From: Gammaproteobacteria bacterium
GTDB taxonomy: Bacteria; Pseudomonadota; Gammaproteobacteria; SZUA-229
Assembly: GCA_026998145.1 (NCBI GenBank)
Contig: JALTRC010000093.1
Coordinates: 1-5,547 of the forward strand
Direction: 5' to 3'
Length of the DNA: 5,547 nt
The notes beneath the pieces were generated by a model. It was not told the DNA's origin. It worked only from the letters and a program-made list of their open reading frames with translations, and ran no database searches. This document shows, piece by piece, positions 1-5,547 of this stretch. Position 1 is the first letter of the stretch. Every line of letters starts with the position of its first letter. The position numbers and the translations under genes are program-made.

Positions 1-1036
1 GGATTCTCAGTTTGGCTGTTTCACCCACCGGAACGCGGCCCACCAGTGGCGGCAGATTGGATGAGTCAATAATCCTTGTGCCATTAAATGACAGAATCAC
101 ATCCCCCGCCTTAAGGCCGGCCTTTTCCGCCGGGCTATTTTTAATCACCTGTGAAACCAGCGCCCCCACCGGCTTATCCAGCCCGAAGGTCTGCGCCAGT
201 TCCTGGGTGATTTCCTGAATATAAACCCCCAGCCAGCCGCGGGATACACTGCCCTTGGTTTTAATCTGTTCCACCACTTCCATGGCCACTTCTATGGGGA
301 TTGCAAAAGACAGCCCCATAAAACCGCCGGTGCGGCTGTAAATCTGTGAATTCACGCCAATGACCTTGCCATCCAGATTAAATAAAGGCCCGCCGGAATT
401 ACCCGGGTTAATGGCCACATCCGTTTGAATAAAGGGCACATAGTTGGCCGATGGCAGGCTGCGGCCCTTGGCGCTGATAATACCTGCGGTGGCTGAATGA
501 TCGAAACCGAATGGTGAGCCAATGGCCAGCACCCACTCGCCCACTTTCATTTTTTCAGAGCTGCCGATTTCCACCACCGGCAGATCATCCGCATCCACCT
601 TGAGCAGGGCAATATCCGAATATTTATCACTGCCGATTAGATCCGCCTTAAGTTCGCGCTTATCACTCAGGCGCACAATAATTTCATCAGCATTTTCAAT
701 CACATGGTGATTGGTCAGTATGTAGCCATCCTCGGAAAGAATAAAACCGGATCCCAGAGATTTGGCATCCTGTGGCGGCGCGGGCATCTGCCCCTGTGAT
801 CCATGGCCATCATTGAAAAACTTTTTAAATAATTCACCCAGATCCCCGTGTTGCGGAATCTGAATATTCTGCCAGGAGCTGGCATCTATTTTTTGTGTGG
901 TACTGATATTCACCACCGCCGGGCTGTTATCTTCAACCAGATCCACAAAATCCGGTAAAGAGCGGGCATAACTGGTCGATGACAGTGCAACCAGAAGAAC
1001 AATAAAACCAAACAATCGATACATACAAGATGGCAT
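1..1036 (-). CDS. mucD: MucD/DegP-family periplasmic serine protease (HtrA type), 3' end cut by window edge
   Basis: This is a periplasmic trypsin-like protease/chaperone that degrades or holds misfolded envelope proteins. 345 codons are visible and the frame stays open to the left edge. The N-terminus is a signal peptide: a hydrophobic stretch at residues 7-19, then a likely cleavage around residues 22-26 (SYARS) before LPDF. The protease domain spans about 30-260 and has the full catalytic triad: His111 in TNHHVI, Asp141 in SDIALL and Ser214 in NPGNSGGPL. PDZ1 begins near 265 (RGWLGVYIQ) and continues to the edge with SPAEKAGLKAGD at 301-312; any second PDZ lies outside the window. The start at 1036 is preferred because GGAG (1046-1049) sits 9 nt upstream, whereas the in-frame ATG at 1024 has no ribosome site. 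It is the last visible gene of the sigma-E operon, as mucD is in Pseudomonas. A general DegP/DegQ assignment is the alternative; the family is certain. Confidence 0.95.
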   Translation of the reverse strand, partial: MPSCMYRLFGFIVLLVALSSTSYARSLPDFVDLVEDNSPAVVNISTTQKIDASSWQNIQIPQHGDLGELFKKFFNDGHGSQGQMPAPPQDAKSLGSGFILSEDGYILTNHHVIENADEIIVRLSDKRELKADLIGSDKYSDIALLKVDADDLPVVEIGSSEKMKVGEWVLAIGSPFGFDHSATAGIISAKGRSLPSANYVPFIQTDVAINPGNSGGPLFNLDGKVIGVNSQIYSRTGGFMGLSFAIPIEVAMEVVEQIKTKGSVSRGWLGVYIQEITQELAQTFGLDKPVGALVSQVIKNSPAEKAGLKAGDVILSFNGTRIIDSSNLPPLVGRVPVGETAKLRI

Positions 1037-1066
1037 CGGGTAAATCTCCACGAAAATCAGTAATAT

Positions 1067-1558
1067 TCAGGGCGCCAGAATAGTATCACGGGCACCCGTA
1101 GATGTGTGTTTAATGCGTAGGATATGGGGTTGAATATGCTGTTTTAAAGCACTTTTATTAAGCCAGTAACGAACCAGCAAAAGGGAGATGGAAAAACCGC
1201 CCAGCGCGGACAGAATTTGCGGCAGCTCGCTGACGATTCCCTGAGACTCAGCCCATAACTGAGCCAGCAGCGCCGCGGCAATCATCATAATAAGGGGTAA
1301 GGTGTACACCAGCAAAGATCCCTGCACCAGAGCATTTTCCTCTATGCCCAGCACCACCTCGTCGCCAACTTTTACATCCGTAACATTCTGCGTTTTCGGC
1401 AGGGTAATCTGGGAGCTACGCTGCCCCACCACCTTTGCCAGTACAGACGTGCCGCAGCCCTGTTTAACCGAGCAGGAATGGCAGGCCGAACGCCGCTGGG
1501 TCTGGCATAAAATCTGCTCATCCTCTACCGCCACAACGAATGCTGTTTCTTCAATCAT
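1067..1558 (-). CDS. rseC: RseC/MucC-family inner-membrane sigma-E accessory protein
   Basis: This is a 163-residue protein of the RseC/MucC family, about the usual family length. The N-terminal cytoplasmic part carries four cysteines, C18, C26, C29 and C35 (SACHSC then GCGTSVL), the cysteine cluster typical of the family. Next come a small beta-rich segment with GDEVVLGIEE (65-74), a first membrane helix at about 81-102, a short loop, a second at about 112-132, and a basic tail. In E. coli RseC is a weak positive modulator of sigma-E and has been linked to keeping SoxR reduced; the biochemical role is not settled, and the cysteines suggest redox or metal binding (inference). The start overlaps the end of rseB by 8 nt. 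No convincing Shine-Dalgarno precedes the ATG, so translation probably depends on ribosomes finishing rseB. mucD follows after 30 nt. Confidence 0.93.
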   Translation of the reverse strand: MIEETAFVVAVEDEQILCQTQRRSACHSCSVKQGCGTSVLAKVVGQRSSQITLPKTQNVTDVKVGDEVVLGIEENALVQGSLLVYTLPLIMMIAAALLAQLWAESQGIVSELPQILSALGGFSISLLLVRYWLNKSALKQHIQPHILRIKHTSTGARDTILAP

Positions 1559-2495
1559 TGGCTTTCAATGAAGCGGACTGGGCCATCATTTCAATGGTTG
1601 CCATTGGCACTTCACCCATAACGGTTAATTGATACTCACCCAGCGGCCGCACCATAACATTGACCGCTCCCATCCGGGACTGCCCTTCCAGAGCGGCCTT
1701 ATTCGCGGCCTTTTGCTGCATAAAGATGGACACGCTGGCCATACCATCCGAATACACAAGATGATAAACATCACCCTTGCCATGAATGGCGGGCTGACGG
1801 CTTGCCTGCATCAGCTCAAAACCCGCTGGCAGCCGGGCAATTTTTACCGGGCTGGACGGCAAATCCACCCGCTTCTCATCCATATTAATCACATGAAAAT
1901 CTTTATCATCATCAAAACGGCTTTGCGGTGGCGGCTGATCCAGCTGGGTCAGGCTGCTGTACATTAGCTGCTCAATGATATTGCCATCCGGTTCTTTCAG
2001 ATCACATTTCAGCAACAGGCCGGAATTTTCCGCCAGCCAGAATCGGTAACCATAACGGTATTGGTCAACCGGTGTAACATCCAGGATGCGCGCCAGTTTA
2101 TCGGCAATCCGCTCCTGCCCGGCCAGCTTCAAGCGGTAATACTGACGGAATTTCTCACGATCATTGGGTAGCTGGGGGTGCATGGGAGAAGACAGGGAAT
2201 AGCGGCTGATGGTCAGCAGCTTGCGCTCGGGAAACACCGTAATTACCCGACCATTGGCGCGGGTGATTTTGCGGGCTTCACCATTCAGGGAATCCAGGGT
2301 CTCCCACATGCCCCTGTCATCCATGCCATGCCGGACTCGCAGGGTCTGCATATGATCATCCTGGCGGATAATCAGAGTACCTTCGTAGTTGCTATGCATG
2401 GTGGCCTGCTGCATTTTCTCCAGCCAGTGATCCAGCTCTTCGGCATGGAGCGACAAACTGACAATAGACAAACAGGCAAAAAGCCAGAAAGGCAT
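1551..2495 (-). CDS. rseB: RseB/MucB periplasmic negative regulator of sigma-E
   Basis: This is a periplasmic protein of 314 residues, the normal family length. It binds the periplasmic part of RseA and protects it from the site-1 protease; in E. coli it also senses lipopolysaccharide intermediates. A signal peptide is clear: a hydrophobic core at residues 2-16 and a likely cut after SLHA (residue 18), before EELDHW. The N-terminal lipoprotein-carrier-like (LolA/LolB fold) domain runs from about 19 to 200, with the family segment NYEGTLIIRQ (36-45) and the strand RYGYRFWLAENSGLLLKCDL (147-166). The smaller C-terminal domain, about 215-305, ends with VNVMVRPLGEYQLTVMGEVP (278-297). The ATG lies one base after the rseA stop. 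Its best Shine-Dalgarno, GGAG at 2508-2511, is inside the last rseA codons and 12 nt away, which suggests coupled translation. The 3' end overlaps rseC. Confidence 0.95.
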   Translation of the reverse strand: MPFWLFACLSIVSLSLHAEELDHWLEKMQQATMHSNYEGTLIIRQDDHMQTLRVRHGMDDRGMWETLDSLNGEARKITRANGRVITVFPERKLLTISRYSLSSPMHPQLPNDREKFRQYYRLKLAGQERIADKLARILDVTPVDQYRYGYRFWLAENSGLLLKCDLKEPDGNIIEQLMYSSLTQLDQPPPQSRFDDDKDFHVINMDEKRVDLPSSPVKIARLPAGFELMQASRQPAIHGKGDVYHLVYSDGMASVSIFMQQKAANKAALEGQSRMGAVNVMVRPLGEYQLTVMGEVPMATIEMMAQSASLKAND

Positions 2496-2496
2496 T

Positions 2497-3099
2497 TTAC
2501 TGATCAGCTCCTGATGACAGGTTAATCACCCGCACATAAGGCATAACGCCCTGCATACTGGACTGGCCCGCGTGGTTGATCAGATATTCATTGAGCTGCT
2601 CATTCTGCTCTGCCGTGGGTTTTAGCGGCGCGGTTGATGCTACCCGCACATGCTGGGCGAACTGCTGATTAACCGGCGTAATTGCCGCTGAAGGGGCAAG
2701 CTGCGCAACGGGCTGAGCCATATCCTGCGCCGATTCATTCTTAACGGTCTGCAAACTCACCACGGTAATCATGGCAACAGAAGCGGCAATGGCCAGGCCG
2801 GATAAAGGCTTCAACCATGCGGATAAATTCAATACCGGCGCTTTCGCTTTAGGCGCTGCCAGCGGGCTTTCAGCCAGCGCCGGCTCCTGTTCAACCGCCC
2901 GGTGAACCGCTGCGGATATATCCATAAAGGCTGTCTCATCCATCTCGCCACGCATCACTTCACCTATCATCTGATAACGCTGTACGGTTTCACCATCGGC
3001 CACAAGGTCTCTTTTTAAATCCTGCATAAAAGACTGTAATTCCTGCTCATCGAGCTGGTTATCCAGTAATGCAGATATATTTTCGTTACGCTGATTCAT
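2497..3099 (-). CDS. rseA: RseA/MucA membrane anti-sigma-E factor
   Basis: This is a 200-residue single-pass inner-membrane anti-sigma factor that sequesters sigma-E. The N-terminal cytoplasmic domain (about 1-70) has the family pattern: ENISALLDNQLD (6-17) and ETVQRYQMIGEVMRGE (37-52). An Ala/Pro-rich linker follows, then one membrane helix at about 98-116. The periplasmic part ends in a conserved-looking block, LNEYLINHAG (169-178) and GVMPYVRVI (184-192), the kind of region RseB contacts. The periplasmic segment just after the membrane is rich in glutamine (about 117-150). Glutamine-rich regions of E. coli RseA restrain RseP cleavage; whether these do the same is inference. The start was moved to ATG 3099 because GAGG (3108-3111) lies 8 nt upstream. 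The longer GTG start at 3108 would put the initiation codon inside that ribosome site. rpoE ends 12 nt upstream. Confidence 0.94.
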   Translation of the reverse strand: MNQRNENISALLDNQLDEQELQSFMQDLKRDLVADGETVQRYQMIGEVMRGEMDETAFMDISAAVHRAVEQEPALAESPLAAPKAKAPVLNLSAWLKPLSGLAIAASVAMITVVSLQTVKNESAQDMAQPVAQLAPSAAITPVNQQFAQHVRVASTAPLKPTAEQNEQLNEYLINHAGQSSMQGVMPYVRVINLSSGADQ

Positions 3100-3111
3100 T
3101 ACATTCACCTC

Positions 3112-3693
3112 TTACTTCTGATCCAGCAGTGGCTTTAACTGCTGATCAATGGCCTCACGTGCACGGAAAATCCGTGAACGTACGGTGCCGATAGGGCAAT
3201 CCATCACCGCGGCAATTTCTTCATAACTCAGGCCTTCCATTTCCCGAAGCGTGATGGCTTCTTTTAGATCACTGGGCAACTGGCTGATGGTGTCGTGTAT
3301 GACCTGCTTAATTTCACTGGCCAGCAATTCACGCTCCGGGGTGCCATATTCCCGCAGCCATTCACCATTGTCATACTGTTCTGCATCCTGGGCATCAACC
3401 GCCGAATCCGTTGCTCGACGCTTGGCAGCAACCAGATGATTCTTCGCGGTATTAATGGCGATCCGATACAACCAGGTATAAAAAGCACTGTCACCACGAA
3501 AGTTCTTCAGGGCACGATAGGCTTTAATAAAAGCCTCCTGGGCCACATCCTGCACATCGTCCGGGTTGCGCATAAAGCGGGCCACCAGCTTCATCACCCG
3601 TAGCTGGTACTTCTGTACCAGAATATCGAATGCATGCTTGTCACCCTGCTGCACCCGCTCTACCAGTGCCTGATCGATCTCTCTCTCGCCCAT
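3112..3693 (-). CDS. rpoE: RpoE/AlgU extracytoplasmic-function sigma factor (sigma-E)
   Basis: This is an RNA polymerase sigma factor for envelope stress, held by RseA until RseA is proteolysed. It has 193 residues, matching the roughly 190 of E. coli RpoE. Region 2 spans about 20-92, with DVQDVAQEAFIKAYRAL (46-62) for core binding and the -10-reading region around FYTWLYRIAINTAKN (71-85). Region 4 spans about 130-185, with the -35-reading helix-turn-helix LSYEEIAAVMDCPIGTVRSR (155-174) and FRAREAID. The start at 3693 is chosen because the protein then begins MGEREIDQALVERV, aligning with the E. coli N-terminus. A strong GGAGGG (3703-3708) lies 9 nt upstream. The frame stays open further upstream to 3891, including an ATG at 3840 with its own ribosome site, so a longer form is possible (separate entry). 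It is the first gene of the operon and probably autoregulated. Confidence 0.97.
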   Translation of the reverse strand: MGEREIDQALVERVQQGDKHAFDILVQKYQLRVMKLVARFMRNPDDVQDVAQEAFIKAYRALKNFRGDSAFYTWLYRIAINTAKNHLVAAKRRATDSAVDAQDAEQYDNGEWLREYGTPERELLASEIKQVIHDTISQLPSDLKEAITLREMEGLSYEEIAAVMDCPIGTVRSRIFRAREAIDQQLKPLLDQK

Positions 3694-3702
3694 CTGGGCC
3701 TG

Positions 3703-3708
3703 CCCTCC
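3703..3708 (-). promoter_or_regulatory. Ribosome binding site of rpoE that supports the 3693 start
   Basis: On the minus strand this reads GGAGGG and ends 9 nt before the ATG at 3693. It is the strongest Shine-Dalgarno match in the window. It agrees with the family N-terminus, so it decides the start between the candidate ATGs. Confidence 0.8.
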
Positions 3709-3733
3709 ACAGGGTTTTACCCCTGCCTGTCTG

Positions 3734-3761
3734 TTATGACTTTGTGTTGCCTGCTTAGTTC
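3734..3761 (-). promoter_or_regulatory. Predicted sigma-E-dependent promoter of rpoE (autoregulation)
   Basis: On the minus strand the -35-like element GAACTA (3756-3761) is followed after 16 nt by TCATAA (3734-3739). The known sigma-E/AlgU pattern is GAACTT, about 16-17 nt, then TCTGA or TCTAA. The -35 matches 5 of 6 and the -10 keeps TC and the A-rich end. Transcription would start near 3727, leaving a leader of about 34 nt to the rpoE ATG. Autoregulation by sigma-E is well established for this operon in E. coli and Pseudomonas. The site itself is a reading of the sequence, not proven. Confidence 0.6.
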
Positions 3762-3763
3762 GC

Positions 3764-3792
3764 TTGGCTTTGGAACGCGGAATTGGTGTAAC
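3764..3792 (+). promoter_or_regulatory. Weak sigma-70-like promoter candidate for nadB
   Basis: TTGGCT (3764-3769) and TGTAAC (3787-3792) are separated by 17 nt and lie about 70 nt before the nadB ATG. Each matches the housekeeping consensus at about 4 of 6 positions. The divergent region must hold a nadB promoter and this is the best-spaced candidate I found, but it is weak evidence. Confidence 0.25.
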
Positions 3793-3860
3793 ATCCAACA
3801 CGCGTGAAGGCAGAACCATACCCGATTCACATACTGACATAAAGACTCCAATCCAATTAC

Positions 3861-5495
3861 ATGACCAATAATTCCAACAATAGACAATCATTTCGCCACG
3901 AGGTTCTCATTATTGGTAGCGGCGCAGCAGGATTAAGCCTGGCGCTGCGTCTACCCCCATCCGTAAAGGTCGCTGTGATCGCCAAAGGGCCGGAAACCGC
4001 CAGCAGCACTTATTATGCCCAGGGGGGAATTTCTTCCGTATTGCGGCCAGATGATTCATTTGCATCCCATGTTGAAGACACGCTCAATGCGGGTGCCGGC
4101 CTGTGTAATGAAGAAGCGGTACGCTTTACCGTTGAGAAAGGCCCGGAAAATATTCAGTGGCTGGCGGATCTGGGTGTCCCCTTTACGTCAGACCTAAGCA
4201 AGGAAGGCCAGAAAACCTGGCACCTCACCCGGGAAGGCGGCCACAGTTACCGGCGGGTGATTCATGCAGCCGATGCTACCGGCAAGGCGCTAGAAACCAC
4301 CCTGCTCAATCACGCCCTGCACAGCGACAATATTGAAATTTTTAATCATCACAATGCGGTCGATTTAATTACCGGCGGCAAGCTGGGGCTGGATCACAAC
4401 CGCTGCATCGGCGCCTACGCCTATAACAAGCAGAAAGATTGCGTGGAAAGTTTTCAGGCCCGCAGCGTGGTGCTGGCCACCGGCGGCGCCAGCAAGGTGT
4501 ATCTGTACACCAGCAACCCGGACGGTGCCACCGGCGATGGCATTGCCATGGCCTGGCGTGCCGGCTGCCGGGTGGCCAATATGGAATTCATGCAGTTCCA
4601 CCCCACCTGTTTATATCACCCGGAAGCCAAATCCTTTCTGCTCACCGAAGCCCTGCGCGGTGAAGGTGGCAAATTGCTGCTGCCGGATGGCCAGCGCTTT
4701 ATGGACAGGTTTGATGAACGCGCCGAACTGGCACCCCGGGATATCGTCGCCCGCGCCATCGACCATGAAATGAAACGCCTGGGCGCCGAATGTATGTATC
4801 TGGACATCAGCCACAAACCGGCGGCATTTATCCGCTCCCACTTTCCCACCATTTATGCACGCTGCAAGGAACTGGGTATGGATATCACCAAACAGCCGGT
4901 GCCTGTGGTACCCGCCGCCCACTACACCTGCGGCGGTGTGCACACAGATTTAAACGGCTGCACCGATGTGGAAAATTTATATGCCATCGGCGAAACCGCC
5001 TTTACCGGCTTGCATGGCGCCAACCGCATGGCCAGTAATTCATTACTGGAATGTCTGGTATTTTCACAATCTGCCAGCAAACATATCCAGCAGCAACTAA
5101 GCCAAAAACACAACTGGGACACCGTTCGCCCCTGGGATGAAAGCCGGGTTACCGATTCCGATGAAGACGTAGTGGTCTCCCACAACTGGGACGAGCTACG
5201 CCGTTTTATGTGGGATTATGTGGGCATAGTACGCACCGACAAACGTCTGCAACGGGCCAAGCACCGGGTGGATTTACTGCTGTCAGAAATCGAAGAATAT
5301 TACGGCAACTATAAAATCAATAACGATTTACTGGAGCTGCGAAATCTCGCCGTGGTGGCCGATTTAATTATCCGCTGCGCCATGCAACGAAAAGAAAGTC
5401 GCGGCCTCCATTACACCCTTGATTATCCCGAAACTGACACCACTGATACACCACATAATTCAGTGTTATCTCCCCCGAACTTTGAGACCCAATAA
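3861..5495 (+). CDS. nadB: L-aspartate oxidase NadB (first step of de novo NAD synthesis)
   Basis: This is a cytoplasmic FAD enzyme that oxidises L-aspartate to iminoaspartate, which NadA condenses with dihydroxyacetone phosphate to give quinolinate. Its 544 residues compare with 540 in E. coli, and similarity is evident along the whole length. The FAD-binding motif is VLIIGSGAAGLSLALRL (15-31), followed by STYYAQGGISSV (49-60). The substrate and catalytic region includes HLTREGGHS (121-129, Glu125), HAADATG (135-141), the second FAD element VVLATGGASKVY (203-214), EALRGEG (263-269), APRDIVARAI (291-300, catalytic-type Arg293) and HYTCGGV (354-360). GLHGANRMASNSLLECLV (383-400) is the conserved flavin-contact block. 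A helical C-terminal domain follows from about 440. These features separate it from SdhA and FrdA, which share the fold. The ATG at 3861 is the only in-frame ATG after a stop at 3840-3842. No clear Shine-Dalgarno precedes it. nadB divergent from rpoE is the common gammaproteobacterial arrangement. Confidence 0.98.
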   Translation: MTNNSNNRQSFRHEVLIIGSGAAGLSLALRLPPSVKVAVIAKGPETASSTYYAQGGISSVLRPDDSFASHVEDTLNAGAGLCNEEAVRFTVEKGPENIQWLADLGVPFTSDLSKEGQKTWHLTREGGHSYRRVIHAADATGKALETTLLNHALHSDNIEIFNHHNAVDLITGGKLGLDHNRCIGAYAYNKQKDCVESFQARSVVLATGGASKVYLYTSNPDGATGDGIAMAWRAGCRVANMEFMQFHPTCLYHPEAKSFLLTEALRGEGGKLLLPDGQRFMDRFDERAELAPRDIVARAIDHEMKRLGAECMYLDISHKPAAFIRSHFPTIYARCKELGMDITKQPVPVVPAAHYTCGGVHTDLNGCTDVENLYAIGETAFTGLHGANRMASNSLLECLVFSQSASKHIQQQLSQKHNWDTVRPWDESRVTDSDEDVVVSHNWDELRRFMWDYVGIVRTDKRLQRAKHRVDLLLSEIEEYYGNYKINNDLLELRNLAVVADLIIRCAMQRKESRGLHYTLDYPETDTTDTPHNSVLSPPNFETQ

Positions 5496-5496
5496 C

Positions 5497-5547
5497 ATGC
5501 AACTGCCATTAGTGATTGAACCGGAAGATTTTGAAAAAATAAAAGAC
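5497..5547 (+). CDS. N-terminal fragment of an unidentified gene, possibly a rhodanese-type sulfurtransferase
   Basis: An ATG one base after the nadB stop opens a frame of 17 codons (MQLPLVIEPEDFEKIKD) that runs off the right edge. The position right behind nadB on the same strand suggests a shared transcript. The pattern of a short strand, PLVIEP, followed by an acidic helix start resembles the opening of tandem rhodanese sulfurtransferases (SseA type). Seventeen residues are too few to name it. The Shine-Dalgarno is weak (GAG about 10 nt upstream, in the last nadB codons), which would fit translational coupling. Confidence 0.5.
   Translation, partial: MQLPLVIEPEDFEKIKD

Larger units (their letters stand above)
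3694..3840 (-). other. In-frame upstream ORF / possible N-terminal extension of rpoE
   Basis: The rpoE frame stays open upstream of 3693. An ATG at 3838-3840 is preceded by GGAG (3846-3849) with 5 nt spacing, so it is a credible start in its own right. It would add 49 residues, starting MSVCESGMVLPSR, rich in Lys, Arg and Gln, with no motif I recognise and no match to the known RpoE N-terminus. The predicted sigma-E promoter lies inside it, so only a transcript starting further upstream would carry it. E. coli has a translated leader upstream of rpoE (rseD) to which rpoE translation is coupled; that leader is a separate reading frame, while this one runs straight into rpoE. It may equally be a chance open stretch in the control region. 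Confidence 0.3.

Noticed and set aside
2071..2083. A 13-base sequence, ggtgtaacatcca, shared with 3785-3797; in both places the minus strand encodes LDVTP (in RseB and in the upstream rpoE frame)
   Set aside because: One 13-base match is roughly what chance allows in a window this size. In RseB it belongs to an ordinary domain strand. Nothing else around the two copies matches beyond a few bases, so I do not treat it as a repeat or operator.
2472..2495. Lipobox-like LFAC in the RseB signal peptide, suggesting a lipoprotein
   Set aside because: The cysteine is residue 8, too close to the N-terminus, and a normal signal peptidase I site (SLHA) follows at 15-18.
3785..3800. Partial palindrome GTGT...ACAC in the rpoE/nadB intergenic region as an operator
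   Set aside because: Only four bases pair at each end and the centre is not symmetric, so it is too weak to call a binding site.
3841..3891. Starting rpoE at the far 5' end of its open frame (3891), giving 259 residues
   Set aside because: This start lies within the nadB coding region, has no ribosome site and adds residues without family counterpart. The 3693 start matches both the family N-terminus and a strong Shine-Dalgarno.
4365..4943. Minus-strand open frames of 78-110 codons inside nadB
   Set aside because: They are antisense shadows of a strongly conserved plus-strand gene, without ribosome sites or recognisable motifs. The same applies to the plus-strand frames over rseC, rseB, rpoE and mucD.
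5440..5500. Search for a terminator at the end of nadB
   Set aside because: I see no GC-rich hairpin followed by a T run, and the next gene begins one base after the stop.

Overview
The window carries the extracytoplasmic (envelope) stress sigma-factor operon of a gammaproteobacterium, with the NAD-biosynthesis gene nadB transcribed away from it. The order is rpoE-rseA-rseB-rseC-mucD on the minus strand with nadB divergent on the plus strand. This is the classical layout of the E. coli rpoE-rse region, and especially of the Pseudomonas algU-mucA-mucB-mucC-mucD region. Having a MucD-type protease directly after rseC points to a Pseudomonas-like or marine gammaproteobacterium rather than an enteric. 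Base composition is close to even and codon use looks uniform, and I see no sign of recent gene transfer. Genus cannot be read from the sequence.

Layout, left to right. At 1-1036 (minus) is the 5' part of mucD, cut by the window edge. It is followed on the same strand by rseC (1067-1558), rseB (1551-2495), rseA (2497-3099) and rpoE (3112-3693). Read in transcription order, the spacing is 12 nt (rpoE/rseA), 1 nt (rseA/rseB), an 8-nt overlap (rseB/rseC) and 30 nt (rseC/mucD), so this is one tightly coupled operon. A divergent control region (3694-3860) holds a good match to a sigma-E promoter facing rpoE, and nadB (3861-5495) starts on its other side. One base after the nadB stop a further plus-strand gene begins (5497 to the edge). 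Only 17 codons are visible, faintly like the N-terminus of a rhodanese-type sulfurtransferase.

How the genes work together, from knowledge of the families: RseA is a single-pass inner-membrane anti-sigma factor that holds sigma-E inactive. RseB in the periplasm shields RseA from proteolysis. RseC is an inner-membrane cysteine-containing accessory protein. MucD is a periplasmic serine protease/chaperone that removes misfolded envelope proteins. Envelope damage leads to RseA cleavage and sigma-E release, and the predicted sigma-E promoter closes a positive autoregulatory loop.

The window is mainly a well-known conserved locus and I found no undescribed system. The most interesting detail is an open frame upstream of and in phase with rpoE, with its own ATG (3840) and Shine-Dalgarno sequence. 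The predicted sigma-E promoter lies inside it. It could give a 49-residue N-terminally extended sigma factor or act as a translated leader. Two start codons were also refined here (rpoE at 3693, rseA at 3099).
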